Of a stretch of 64,000 bases of DNA, positions 26,531-54,702 are shown piece by piece (within the stretch, counting starts at the first letter, position 1; every line of letters begins with the position of its first letter). The stretch comes from Rhodococcus sp. CH91 (GTDB lineage Bacteria > Actinomycetota > Actinomycetes > Mycobacteriales > Mycobacteriaceae). The stretch is taken from NCBI RefSeq assembly GCF_022554085.1, contig NZ_JAKFYR010000003.1, positions 166,073-230,072 of the forward strand, given 5' to 3'. The notes beneath the pieces are model-generated. The model had not been told where the DNA came from. It worked only from the letters and a program-made list of their open reading frames with translations, and did no database searches. Both the position numbers and the translations under genes were made by a program.

Positions 26531-27787
26531 GTGACTACCGAGGAGCAAGGCCAACTTCACCACCGCATCAGTCGTCGGCTCGAGCAGTCGTCGAAGCTCC
26601 AGAACGTGCTGTACGAGATCCGCGGGCCGGTGCACGCCCACGCCGCGCGGCTCGAGGCCGAGGGGCATCGCATCCTCAAGCTCAACATCGGCAACCCGGC
26701 GCCGTTCGGGTTCGAGGCGCCCGACACGATCGTGCAGGACATGATCGCCGCGCTGCCCAATGCGCAGGGTTACTCGGAGTCCAAGGGCATCGCCTCCGCA
26801 CGACGCGCGATCGTCACGCGCTACGAGCTCGTACCGGGATTCCCGAAGTTCGACATCAACGACGTCTACCTGGGCAACGGCGTCTCCGAGCTCATCACCA
26901 TCACCATGCAGGCGCTGCTCGACGACGGCGACGAGGTGCTCATCCCCGCGCCCGACTATCCGTTGTGGACGGCGATGACCTCGCTCGCGGGCGGTACGCC
27001 GGTGCACTATCTGTGCGACGAGACCAACGACTGGAATCCGGATATCGAGGACATCGAGTCCAAGATCACCGAACGCACCAAGGCGATCGTGGTGATCAAC
27101 CCGAACAATCCGACGGGTGCGGTGTACTCGCAGGAGGTGCTCGAGCGGATCGTGCAACTCGCCCGCAAGCACCAGCTGCTGCTCCTCGCCGACGAGATCT
27201 ACGACAAGATCGTGTACGACGACGCCAAGCACGTCTCCCTCGCGTCGCTCGCTCCTGACCTGCTGTGCCTGACCTACAACGGCCTGTCGAAGGCGTACCG
27301 GGTGGCCGGCTACCGGTCCGGGTGGATGGTCATCACGGGCCCGAAGGATCACGCCGAGGGTTTCCTGGAGGGTGTGGACCTGCTGGCCTCGACGCGCTTG
27401 TGCCCCAACGTGCCGGCGCAGCACGCGATCCAGGTGGCGCTCGGTGGTTATCAGAGCATCGACGACCTGGTCCTGCCGGGCGGGCGCCTGCTCGAGCAGC
27501 GCGACGTGGCATGGGAGCGGCTCAATGCGATCCCGGGGGTCAGCTGCGTCAAGCCGCGCGGTGCGCTGTACGCCTTCCCGCGTCTGGATCCGGAGGTCTA
27601 CGACATCCAGGACGACGAGAAGCTGGTGCAGGATCTGCTGCTGCAGGAACGCATCCTCGTCACGCAGGGCACGGGTTTCAACTGGCCCAACCACGACCAT
27701 CTGCGCATCGTGACGTTGCCGTGGGCGCGGGACCTGGCGGTGGCGATCGAGAGGATCGGTAATTTCCTTTCGTCGTACAAGCAGTAG
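26531..27787 (+). CDS. PLP-dependent aminotransferase (AlaA/AspC type)
   Basis: A 418-residue fold-type I aminotransferase. Conserved features are LKLNIGNPAPFGFEAP, the NPNNPTGAVYS block, LADEIYDKIVYD and the PLP-lysine segment NGLSKAYRVAGYRSGWM. The closest pattern is the alanine/aspartate aminotransferase group that uses pyruvate or oxaloacetate and glutamate (mycobacterial Rv0337c-like). The GTG start at 26531 was chosen because a full-length family N-terminus follows. In mycobacteria this gene also lies beside the Fe-S reductase gene, supporting conserved synteny. Confidence 0.88.
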   Translation: MTTEEQGQLHHRISRRLEQSSKLQNVLYEIRGPVHAHAARLEAEGHRILKLNIGNPAPFGFEAPDTIVQDMIAALPNAQGYSESKGIASARRAIVTRYELVPGFPKFDINDVYLGNGVSELITITMQALLDDGDEVLIPAPDYPLWTAMTSLAGGTPVHYLCDETNDWNPDIEDIESKITERTKAIVVINPNNPTGAVYSQEVLERIVQLARKHQLLLLADEIYDKIVYDDAKHVSLASLAPDLLCLTYNGLSKAYRVAGYRSGWMVITGPKDHAEGFLEGVDLLASTRLCPNVPAQHAIQVALGGYQSIDDLVLPGGRLLEQRDVAWERLNAIPGVSCVKPRGALYAFPRLDPEVYDIQDDEKLVQDLLLQERILVTQGTGFNWPNHDHLRIVTLPWARDLAVAIERIGNFLSSYKQ

Positions 27788-27828
27788 GACAGATCTTTCG
27801 GAGCCGGAACGAAAATTGTTGCCGAACA

Positions 27829-27866
27829 GTGATCTGGGCACTTTTGGGACCAAAGTCCCTGATCAC
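27829..27866 (+). promoter_or_regulatory. Long imperfect hairpin with a DosR-box-like core
   Basis: GTGATC (27829-27834) and GATCAC (27861-27866) enclose GGG/CCC and ACTTTTGG/CCAAAGT arms, so the region folds as a near-complete hairpin 42 bases after the aminotransferase stop. A terminator is the simplest reading, though no T-run follows. Its core TTTGGGACCAAAGTCCCTGA (27843-27862) also matches the DosR/DevR consensus TTSGGGACTWWAGTCCCSAA at 15 of 20 positions. The 318-base gap 27788-28105 has no convincing gene. A second hairpin, GGTGGCGGGG (28032-28041) with CCCCGCCACC (28056-28065), lies just before the next gene. Confidence 0.5.
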
Positions 27867-28105
27867 AGCGTGCAGGAGGTCACCCGAACAGCGGTTTTTG
27901 CGTAGTTCGTGACGATCACCACATGATCAATCCCTCCCCGGTCCCGAAAAAACCCAGTAATTTGTCTTATGGCACTGCAAAGTGCCGGGCTCCCTGACTA
28001 TCGCCATCCCCCCTGTGCGAGGTCAGGTGACGGTGGCGGGGACACCCCCCCTGCTCCCCGCCACCACCAGCCCACTTCTCCCGCCGATCTGGCTAGCCTG
28101 TCCGA

Positions 28106-29362
28106 GTGAGTCACGGACACGGCCATGGGCATGCCGAAGGTCCCGCCCCGCTGGGGCCGGTCGCCGCGAAGATCGTCGTCGGGATGCTGACCGCGATCGG
28201 TGTCGCGGTGCTCATCGGTACCGCCCTGCTGTGGCCGAGCAGCCGCACCGTGGACATCCCCGCGCCCTTCCAGACGACCGGGGGCGGAGCAGTCGTCACC
28301 GAGGCCGGCACGGTCGTGGAACAGGGCCCCGGGCCGTGCGGCAGCATTTCCTTCGGCCGTGTCTTCACCGGTGAACCGGCACCCCCTGCAACCGGCGCCT
28401 TCGAATGCGAGCGCAGCATCGTCGCCATCGAATCCGGGCCCGACGCCGGTAGCCGGACTCTCCTCGAGGTGATTCCGGGCCCGGGGCAGCCCGAACTGGA
28501 GGCGGGTGACGAGATCCGCATCGTCCGTCAGACCGATCCCGCAGGCGTCACTCAGTACTCCTTCTACGACTACGCACGCGGTTTTCCGTTGGCTCTGGTG
28601 ATCGCGGCGTTCGCGATCGTCGTGATCGCGATCGCCCGCTGGCGCGGTCTGCGCGCCCTGATCGGGCTCGGTGTCGCCTTCGGCGTGCTGGTGGGCTTCA
28701 TGCTCCCGGCGCTGCTCGACGGCAAACCCGCGGTGCCGGTCGCGCTGGTGGGTGGCTCGCTGATCCTGTACGCCGTGCTGTATCTGGCGCACGGGGTGAA
28801 TCTGCGGACCAGTTCGGCGCTGCTGGGCACACTCGCCTCCATGGCGCTCGCCGCGGCGCTGTCCTATGTCACCATCCGCATGACGCACCTGACCGGCCTG
28901 TCGGAGGAACAGAACACCGACGTGCAGCTGTACATCGGGCACGTGTCGATCTCGGGCCTGCTGCTGGCCGGCTTCATCATCGGCTCACTCGGTGTGCTCA
29001 ACGACGTCACCATCACCCAGGCGTCGTCGGCCTTCGAACTCGCAGCGCTCGATCCCGAGTCGTCGCGGCGGCACATCTTCTCGGCGGCGATGCGGGTGGG
29101 CCGCGACCACATCGCCAGCACCGTCTACACGCTGGTGCTGGCCTATGCCGGCGGCGCCTTGCCCCTGTTGCTGCTGTTCTCGGTGGCGGGGCGCTCGATC
29201 ACCGATGTGATCACCAGCGACGCCGTGGCCATCGAACTGGTCCGCGCGTGCGTCGGCGGCATCGCACTGACCTTGTCGGTACCGCTGACCACGGCGATCG
29301 CCGCGATCCTCGCCCGCACGGACGCTCCCGGCCAGCAGATCCGAGGACGGCACGCACGGTGA
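28106..29362 (+). CDS. YibE/F-family membrane protein
   Basis: A 418-residue protein starting with a His/Gly-rich MSHGHGHGH leader that could bind metal. It has one N-terminal membrane helix (AAKIVVGMLTAIGVAVLIGTALLW), an extracytoplasmic domain of about 100 residues with paired Cys, then six or more helices. These include ALVIAAFAIVVIAIARW, VLVGFMLPALLDG and LLLAGFIIGSLGVLNDVTITQASSAFEL. The GVLNDVTITQ stretch and general layout are the YibE/F family signature. Transport or channel function is presumed; substrate unknown. GTG start. Confidence 0.85.
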   Translation: MSHGHGHGHAEGPAPLGPVAAKIVVGMLTAIGVAVLIGTALLWPSSRTVDIPAPFQTTGGGAVVTEAGTVVEQGPGPCGSISFGRVFTGEPAPPATGAFECERSIVAIESGPDAGSRTLLEVIPGPGQPELEAGDEIRIVRQTDPAGVTQYSFYDYARGFPLALVIAAFAIVVIAIARWRGLRALIGLGVAFGVLVGFMLPALLDGKPAVPVALVGGSLILYAVLYLAHGVNLRTSSALLGTLASMALAAALSYVTIRMTHLTGLSEEQNTDVQLYIGHVSISGLLLAGFIIGSLGVLNDVTITQASSAFELAALDPESSRRHIFSAAMRVGRDHIASTVYTLVLAYAGGALPLLLLFSVAGRSITDVITSDAVAIELVRACVGGIALTLSVPLTTAIAAILARTDAPGQQIRGRHAR

Positions 29363-29384
29363 CTCCGGCCGCACTGCCACCGGA

Positions 29385-30800
29385 TCAGGGCAGACGGAGC
29401 TCCGGCAGCCGGGGCAGCTCGATCGTGGGCAACGGCGGCAGGGTCGGCACCGGCAGGCCGATACCGGGGATCGTCGGCGGGGGCGGAGGCGGTGGCTCGG
29501 GCGCAGGCGGGACCGGGCGCGGCGAGTAGGTCGTCGGCTCGGGTTCCGGGGTCGCCGACGTGGTCGTGGTGACCTCCGTGGGCGCCACCGCGGGCGTGGG
29601 ACTCGGTCGCGGCGACGTGCTCGACGGCGTGTACGACTGGGTCGGGCTCGTCTCGGCGTCGGACGAACCGGTGAAACCGGTGCTCAATGCCACTCCGATC
29701 ACCGCGACGACCGCGAGGGCCGTGCCTGCGAGACCGGCTCCGGAGATCTGCTTGCCGCTGACCGTCGGGCCGCGACCGGCCAGCGACGACCACCAGGGCT
29801 TCTTGCCCGCCTCAGTTCCCTGCGCACCCGGAGCTCGTCCGGTCGGAGTGGCGACCGTTGCGGTGACGACGGGGATCTGCTCGGTGTCGGCGGTGCTCGA
29901 GGTGGGCCTGCCCGGGACGATGCGGGTGAGCGTCGACACCGGTTGCGAGCTGGGCGGCTTGGCGGCGACCATCGCCCCGCCCTTGGCGAGGACCAGTTCC
30001 GGTTCGTGCGGTACCACCAGCGGCAGGCCGAGCCACGAACGGAGCACCTCCTGCACGAGCGGGATGTGCGCGCCGCCGCCGAGCAGGACCACCGCATCCG
30101 GGTTGCGACCGGCACGGGAGATCACCTGGTGCACGAACTGTGCCGACGACTCGACGCACTGCGCGATGAGCGGATCGAACGTCTCGCGCGACATGAGCAC
30201 GACACCGGCCGCCCCGGGCACCGCCACGGTTTCGCTCTTCGAGAGCTTCTCCTTGGCTTCGCGGCACTGGGCCGACAGCTCGTCGTCGGTGGCAGGGTCG
30301 TCGGGACGCCACACGCCGTTGGTGTCGAGCTGGTGGGCACGGATCGCGTTGTCGAACACCCGGCCGCCGATGCTGTCGGTGCGTTCGGCGAGCACCTCGC
30401 GGGAGACGAGGTCGACGACGGTGACGGTGAGGCCGGCGTCGCCGAGGTCGTAGAAGACGGCAGTGTTGCTCCCGAGCTCTCCGGTGGACTGCAGGTAGGT
30501 CACGGCGGCTTCGGGCTCGGAGACGAGCACGTAGCGGTCGAGGTGTTCGGCGGCCATGGCGGCGCGCAGACGCTCGGCCTGCGCCTGATCGCGGTGGACG
30601 AGCCCGACGCGCTCGATCGGATCGCCGGCGACGCCGGTCTGGAAGAGCACTCCGAGGGTGCCGGCGGCCAGTCGCGCCGGATCGTCCTTACCCGTCTCCA
30701 CCACCTGGAACTGGAAGCCTGCGGACGGGGTCGTACGGTCGACCGGTCGCACGACCCGAACGGCGCTCTCCCCCACGGTTACACCGAGAATCGAACTCAT
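29385..30800 (-). CDS. Hsp70-fold membrane protein with Pro-rich tail
   Basis: A 471-residue protein. The N-terminal about 290 residues show an Hsp70 ATPase layout: SSILGVTVGESAVRVV, VSEPEAAVTYL, phosphate-loop-like FYDLGDAGLTVTVVDL, AVVLLGGGAHIPLVQEVL and LAKGGAMVAA. A transmembrane helix lies near 352-375 (GLAGTALAVVAVIGVALSTGF). An about 95-residue Thr/Ser/Pro tail ends in a Pro/Leu stretch. Same design as 14397-15983, but with a better-preserved nucleotide fold and without the peptide-binding domain of DnaK. Function unknown; envelope-associated. GAAGG precedes the ATG at 30800. Confidence 0.78.
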   Translation of the reverse strand: MSSILGVTVGESAVRVVRPVDRTTPSAGFQFQVVETGKDDPARLAAGTLGVLFQTGVAGDPIERVGLVHRDQAQAERLRAAMAAEHLDRYVLVSEPEAAVTYLQSTGELGSNTAVFYDLGDAGLTVTVVDLVSREVLAERTDSIGGRVFDNAIRAHQLDTNGVWRPDDPATDDELSAQCREAKEKLSKSETVAVPGAAGVVLMSRETFDPLIAQCVESSAQFVHQVISRAGRNPDAVVLLGGGAHIPLVQEVLRSWLGLPLVVPHEPELVLAKGGAMVAAKPPSSQPVSTLTRIVPGRPTSSTADTEQIPVVTATVATPTGRAPGAQGTEAGKKPWWSSLAGRGPTVSGKQISGAGLAGTALAVVAVIGVALSTGFTGSSDAETSPTQSYTPSSTSPRPSPTPAVAPTEVTTTTSATPEPEPTTYSPRPVPPAPEPPPPPPPTIPGIGLPVPTLPPLPTIELPRLPELRLP

Positions 30801-30956
30801 CAGCCGCCTTCGACGTTGGTTGCGCCAGCTGCGTGAGCTCCCCCGGCGCCTCGAACTCAGACGATGGTACAGAACGATCCGGACATCCCATGAGGGCCGT
30901 TCGAACGATCTTGATGCGGCCGAGCACCCCGTGGGCGCCTCCCATAGGATCGACCG

Positions 30957-31472
30957 ATGCGGATTCTCTACGTGTGTACCGGAAACATCTGCCGATCACC
31001 GACCGCAGAGAGGTTGACCGTCGCGTACGCCGCGGAAGCCGGCCGCGACGACCTGTCGGCGCACAGCGCGGGCACCCGGGCGATGGTCGGTTACGGCATG
31101 GAACCCACCGCCGCCCTCGTGTTGCAGCAGCTCGGAGGCGACCCCACCGGTTTCGCCGCACGCCGGATCACCCCGGCCATCGCCGAGGACGCCGACCTCA
31201 TCATCACGATGAGCGAGCGGCAGCGCGGCAAGGTCATCCAGCTGGCGCCCCGGAAGATGCGAGTGACGTTCACCCTGCCCGAGGCCGCCCGGGTGCACAG
31301 CGAGAGCGGGGCGCAGACGGTCGCAGAGTTGGCGACGGCCCGGGCGCAGTCGTCTGCGCCCGGGCCGGAAGACATCGTCGATCCGATCGGCCGCGACGAG
31401 GAGACGTTCGTCGCGGTCGGCACGGAGATCGCCGACCTGCTGCTACCTCTGCTCGCCGGTCTCCGGGTCTGA
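30957..31472 (+). CDS. Low-molecular-weight protein-tyrosine phosphatase
   Basis: A 171-residue LMW-PTP. The P-loop C(X)5R is at residues 7-13 (CTGNICRS), and the general-acid Asp is Asp142 in IVDPIGRDEE. In Gram-positive and actinobacterial capsule loci such enzymes (Wzb/CapB-like) dephosphorylate the cognate BY-kinase. Its last 30 bases overlap the 3' end of the tyrosine-autokinase gene on the other strand, so the pair are physical neighbours in a tail-to-tail arrangement. PtpA-like secreted functions are an alternative. Confidence 0.9.
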   Translation: MRILYVCTGNICRSPTAERLTVAYAAEAGRDDLSAHSAGTRAMVGYGMEPTAALVLQQLGGDPTGFAARRITPAIAEDADLIITMSERQRGKVIQLAPRKMRVTFTLPEAARVHSESGAQTVAELATARAQSSAPGPEDIVDPIGRDEETFVAVGTEIADLLLPLLAGLRV

Positions 31473-33178
31473 GCCCTCCCCCGGCCGCCGCGGTGCGTGC
31501 GTCCCGGATCGAGCGGACACCGGCTCGGCCGAGTACGCCTGCGGCGGCTGGTACCGGTCGCTGTGGCCGTAGGGCTCCGACGTCGTCCAGGCCTGTGTGG
31601 CCGGCTGCTCGGCGTGACGGTGACCGTTCTGCGGCCGGGCCGGGCCTTCCATGGGCGCCGAGGGCGCCGCATGAGCCGACTGTGTCGCGCGAGCCGGCTG
31701 CTCCGGCTCCGGCCGGGCGGGGAGCGCGGGCGGTACCGGCGACTGCACCCGACGGGCTCCGACCGATGCGGTCGGGGTGCCAGGCGTCGCCGCGGCCGGA
31801 GTGGCCTTGGTGCCGCCCTCGCCGTCGGAGCTGTAGTAGTAGCGGTACTCGTAGGCCGTGCCGCGGCCCTTGGTGGGCGTCATCGCGAGGATCGTGCCGA
31901 GCACGTTCGCGTTGACCGCACGCAGGTTGCCGACCGCCCGCGTGAACTGTTCACGGGTGGTCTTGCCGTAGCGGGCGATGAGCAGGGCGCCGTCGGCGAT
32001 GTTCGTCAGGATGGCCGCGTCGGTGACGGGCAGCAGCGGCGGCGCGTCGATGATGACGTAGTCGAATCGCGAGCGCAGGTCCTCGATGACCTCACGTGCA
32101 TGCGCGGAGCCGAGCAGCTCGGACGGGTTGGGCGGCAGGCCGCCGGCCGCGAGCACCCACAGTCCGTCGAAGCGGGTGGGCTGGAGGACGTCCTCGAGGG
32201 AGGCCTGGTTGGCGAGCACGGTCGACAGACCGGCCTCGCCGAGCGAACCGAGGTACTTCGACACCCGGGGGCGGCGCAGGTCCGCTTCGACGAGCACGAC
32301 GGAGTGTCCGGCCTCGGCGAGTACGAGCGCAGTGTTGACCGCCGTGGTGGTCTTGCCCTCGCTGGGCAGCGAACTGGTGATGACGATCGCGCGCGGCGGA
32401 TTGTCGACCTCGAGGAACTGCAGGTTGGTGCGCATCTCGCGGTAGGCCTCGGCGTCGCCGCTGTTGGCGTCGGCGAAGACGATCGCGGGTTCCTCGTGGC
32501 GTGCCTTCTCGAGCGGGATCACACCCACCACACCGGTTCCGGCGATCTCCTCGACCACCGCGCGGTCCTTGACGGTGTTGTCGAGGCGGTCGCGCAGCAC
32601 GGCGAGGGCGATGCCGAGCAGCACACCCACCGCGAGGCCGAGCGCGACGTTCCGTGTGGTCTGCGGCGTCACCGGCGACGACGGGGTGGCCGCGTACTGT
32701 TCTACCACCACGCGCGCGGTGGGCGGGCCACCGTCCTCGGGAGTCTCGAGTTCGCGCGCCATGACGACGAATTCGTCCGACAGTGCGTTGGCGAGGTCGC
32801 GGGCGCGTTCGGGCGACTCGTCGGTGACGGCGGTGTCGATGAGCACCGTGTCGGGGGTCGACGAGGCGGTGACCTTGCCGGCGAGTTCGACCGGCGAGAT
32901 GTCGGTGATGCCGAGCTTGTCCAGGGTCCGCTGCGCGAGGGTGGTGCCCGCGAGCAGTTCGGTGTAGGAGGTCACGCGCTGCTGCGAGAACAGGTTGCCC
33001 TGATAGATCTCCTGGACCGACGCCCCGGACGACGTCGAGACGAACAGGCGTGTCTTGGCCTCGTATTGCGGTGTGGTCAACAGGGAGGCGCCGAGGGCAG
33101 CGAGGACCGCCACCACCGTCGTGACGGCGACGATCCTCCACCTCGCCTGCAGAATTCGCAGGTAATCATGTACTTCCA

Positions 33179-33179
<1 letters not shown>
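31443..33179 (-). CDS. Polysaccharide-biosynthesis tyrosine autokinase (Wzc/CpsD type)
   Basis: A 578-residue fused Wzz-type polymerase co-regulator and BY-kinase. It has a first membrane helix (IVAVTTVVAVLAALGASLL) from about residue 15, an outside Wzz domain, and a second helix (ALGLAVGVLLGIALAVL) near 180-198. The cytoplasmic kinase follows with Walker A PSEGKTTT near 270, Walker A' VVLVEADLRRP and Walker B VIIDAPP. A Tyr cluster near 442 (YEYRYYYSS) would be the autophosphorylation site. A Pro/Ala-rich tail of about 125 residues follows. It controls chain length and export of surface polysaccharide. Its ATG overlaps the NRPS stop codon (TGATG), implying coupled expression. Confidence 0.92.
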
Positions 33180-51955
<18,776 letters not shown>

Positions 51956-52160
51956 GCTCCCCTCGCCTCACCCGACATTTGGACGCGGAAGTGCTTGAAT
52001 CCTCCCCGTCATCAGACCGCGGACAGAGCCTCCCAACTCCGTTGTCACGATCGCTGGGCAGAAGCTTACTTACAGACACGGATACTCACCACTTGAACAC
52101 GCAGTCAGCACAAGACGGGTTATCGTCTCGAACGGAAACCACGAAGGGGGCACAAGCCGC
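51956..52160. other. Divergent promoter region between NRPS and DUF4012 genes
   Basis: 205 bases separate the two divergent start codons, so shared regulation of peptide and polysaccharide genes is possible. I found no IdeR-like iron box and no clear palindrome here. The ribosome sites (AGGGGAG for the NRPS, GAAGGGGG for DUF4012) lie at the two ends. Confidence 0.5.
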
Positions 52161-53993
52161 GTGAACGATGTTACCGGTGAGTCACATTCGGCCGATCGGC
52201 GTCGCCGCAAGGTGCGCAGGCGCCTGTCCGACGAAGAGATCGCAGCTCAGCACACGAAACGCCGCCGCGTCCAGATCGGCTGCGGCGTAGGAGCACTCGC
52301 CGTCGTCGGATTTTTCGGGTGGCTGGGATACGAGGGTTTGCAAGCGAAGTCGAATCTGGAGAAAGCCCAGGAATTCGCCATGCAAGCGAAAGACGCTCTC
52401 CTGGCAGGAGATACAGAGAAAGCGCGCACGTCGGCAGACGATGCCGATCGATACGCGCAGGACGCCCAGAGTTCGGTCGATTCCCCGCCCTGGCGCGTGG
52501 CGGGTGCAGTCCCATTCTTGGGCAGCCCTTTCGATTCCACTCGCCAGATGACCACCATTGTGAGCGGTCTCACAGGAGAGGTTCTTCTGCCCGCCGTCGA
52601 CGCCGGCAGTGCGGTGTCCCCCGATCAGCTGATCCTCGACGGAGCGCGCATCAACCTTGCAGCCCTCCGGGATGCCGCGCCCGTCCTCGAAAGCACATCC
52701 GCGGCGATCACCGACCTCGACAAACAGGCCCAGAACGTCGACAGCACGTGGCTCGGCCTCATCGACGACGCGCGACTCGACCTACAGTCGCAAGTGTCCG
52801 AATTGTCTGGCCTGCTGAACAATACGTCACTCGCCGCCCAGATCGCGCCGGCCATGCTGGGTGCGGACGGTCCGCGGAGTTACTTCGTCGGTTTCCAGAC
52901 GAACGCCGAGGCGCGCGGCACGGGCGGGCTGCTCGGTGGTTTCACAGTCATACGCGCGAACGACGGAGCGATCTCCGTCGACGACGTGACGAGCAACCGC
53001 GAATTCAGGTTCGATTACGACCCGATCGACCTCGGCCCCGACTTCCAGCGCGCCTACGGGCACAGCCGTCCTACTCAGGACTTCCGCAACAGCAACGTCA
53101 GCCCGCACTTCCCCTACGCGGGCCAGATCTGGCAGTCCATGTGGCAGCAGGAAACCGGCGAACGGGTCGACGGAGCCATCGCGACCGACCCGGTCGCCCT
53201 CAGCTATGTACTGGAGGTCGTCGGGGACGTCACCCTCGCCGGCGGCGAGAAGATCACGGCCGACAACGTCGTGGAGCTGACCCAGTCCACCGCGTACTCG
53301 CGGTTCGGTGACGACCAGGCCGCCCGAAAGCGATACCTCGAAACCGTCGCCCGTGCCGTCGTGCAGAAGCTGACGGGGAGCATCTCCCGGCCGCAAGCAC
53401 TTCTGGAAGCACTGGGCCGGGCTGCGGGTGAGCGCCGACTGGCCGTGTGGAGTTCCGCGCCGGAAGAGCAGCAGGTACTCGAGACCACCCCGCTCGGCCA
53501 TGCCGTTCCCGACGATCCAGCACCGTATGCAGGCGTGGTCGTCAACAACCTCGGCGGTAACAAGCTCGACTACTACCTGCGGCGAGAAATCGAGTACACA
53601 GCAGGATCGTGCGAGGGCGAGACCCGCGAATCGAGAGTGACTGTCCGATTGACGAACGAACTTCCGCCCGGAGACTATACAAACTACGTAGCTGGCATGT
53701 TCGATAATCCGGTCGGAGCACCGACAGGGACAAACCTCACCGATTTAGCGCTGGTCGCAACTCAGGGTGCGAAATTGAACAAGGTCACCGTCGACGGGAA
53801 ACCTGAATTCGCATTCGTCAGCGCCGAGCGAGGGCATCCGATGTTCAATGTGCAGGTTCCGATACCGCAAGGCGAGACAGTAGAGGTGTCCTACGAAATC
53901 AACGAACCTACAAACGAGGGTATGGCCCGAATTCCTACGCAACCACTCATCAGTTCCCCAAATATTGTGGTAAACGTGCCGAACTGCGGATGA
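52161..53993 (+). CDS. DUF4012-family membrane-anchored envelope protein
   Basis: A 610-residue protein from a GTG. A basic cytoplasmic N-terminus (RRRRKVRRRLSDEE) leads to one membrane helix (IGCGVGALAVVGFFGWLGY, about residues 39-58). A large extracytoplasmic domain follows with a helical stalk and the DUF4012 signature region (YFVGFQTNAEARGTGGLLGGFTVI). The family is common in actinobacterial exopolysaccharide loci, but its activity is unknown. The first two-thirds of the gene is high-GC, while the last about 400 bases fall toward 50% G+C, so the cassette boundary seems to lie inside the gene. Confidence 0.82.
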   Translation: MNDVTGESHSADRRRRKVRRRLSDEEIAAQHTKRRRVQIGCGVGALAVVGFFGWLGYEGLQAKSNLEKAQEFAMQAKDALLAGDTEKARTSADDADRYAQDAQSSVDSPPWRVAGAVPFLGSPFDSTRQMTTIVSGLTGEVLLPAVDAGSAVSPDQLILDGARINLAALRDAAPVLESTSAAITDLDKQAQNVDSTWLGLIDDARLDLQSQVSELSGLLNNTSLAAQIAPAMLGADGPRSYFVGFQTNAEARGTGGLLGGFTVIRANDGAISVDDVTSNREFRFDYDPIDLGPDFQRAYGHSRPTQDFRNSNVSPHFPYAGQIWQSMWQQETGERVDGAIATDPVALSYVLEVVGDVTLAGGEKITADNVVELTQSTAYSRFGDDQAARKRYLETVARAVVQKLTGSISRPQALLEALGRAAGERRLAVWSSAPEEQQVLETTPLGHAVPDDPAPYAGVVVNNLGGNKLDYYLRREIEYTAGSCEGETRESRVTVRLTNELPPGDYTNYVAGMFDNPVGAPTGTNLTDLALVATQGAKLNKVTVDGKPEFAFVSAERGHPMFNVQVPIPQGETVEVSYEINEPTNEGMARIPTQPLISSPNIVVNVPNCG

Positions 53994-54231
53994 CCACTCC
54001 ACCCTCGCTCCATGATCGCAAGCCTCGCCGAGTCACGCAATCGCTTCCGATTTTAGCTTTCCCGATTAGGCAATGACGAAGAGGTGACGCGGCACCTATG
54101 TCGATTTCCTGGGTCATGCAACCGAACCCTGGAGAAATCCACGTCAGGATATCCAATCAGCACCAGTAATCGTTTACGTCATTCACGCGTTGATCTATAC
54201 AAAACTATTCAAGTCCACCGGAGGTTCAGTA

Positions 54232-54702
54232 ATGAGTTTTAGCAGCGACTTGCGCGCCGACCTGCGACGGAACGAAGACAATTTTGGGAAGATTGCCGTC
54301 ATTCTATTACGTCTCTCACGCCATCTACCCGGAGCATTGGCCATATTTCCTGACGTACTCATGCGATTGATATGTGGAGCAGAGATTCCGCGTTCGGTGA
54401 AGGTTGGTCCTGGCCTCCGTCTCCCACACGGCGGTCGCGGCGTTGTGGTCCACTGGAAGTCCTCGATAGGTGCCGACGTCACCATCTACCATGGCGTGAC
54501 CCTTGGCGTCAGCGGTCCGAGTCAGGGTGCCCCTGTACTGCGCGACAGGGTGTATGTCGGGACTGGGGCATGCATTCTCGGCGGAGTCACTGTCGAATCC
54601 GACGCGAAGATCGGCGCAAATTCCGTCGTTCTAGATGACGTGCCCACCGTCGCCACTGCCGTTGGAGTTCCAGCCAGCGTGAGGACACGCCGCCAAATCT
54701 GA
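54232..54702 (+). CDS. Hexapeptide-repeat acetyltransferase (serine acetyltransferase-like)
   Basis: A 156-residue left-handed beta-helix acyltransferase. A helical N-terminus (SFSSDLRADLRRNEDNFG) precedes hexapeptide turns: VKVGPGLRLPHGGRGVVVHWKSSIGADVTIYHGVTLG, VYVGTGACILGGVTVESDAKIGANSVVLDD. It resembles short CysE/EpsC-type enzymes used in polysaccharide clusters to O-acetylate sugars. GGAGG at 54220-54224 fixes the start. Low-GC composition groups it with the operon at 55-63 kb. A true serine acetyltransferase role is less likely without cysK nearby. Confidence 0.8.
   Translation: MSFSSDLRADLRRNEDNFGKIAVILLRLSRHLPGALAIFPDVLMRLICGAEIPRSVKVGPGLRLPHGGRGVVVHWKSSIGADVTIYHGVTLGVSGPSQGAPVLRDRVYVGTGACILGGVTVESDAKIGANSVVLDDVPTVATAVGVPASVRTRRQI

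Noticed and set aside
27923..27997. 24-codon frame starting MINPSPVPKK
   Set aside because: No ribosome site upstream and no hydrophobic, signal or family feature.
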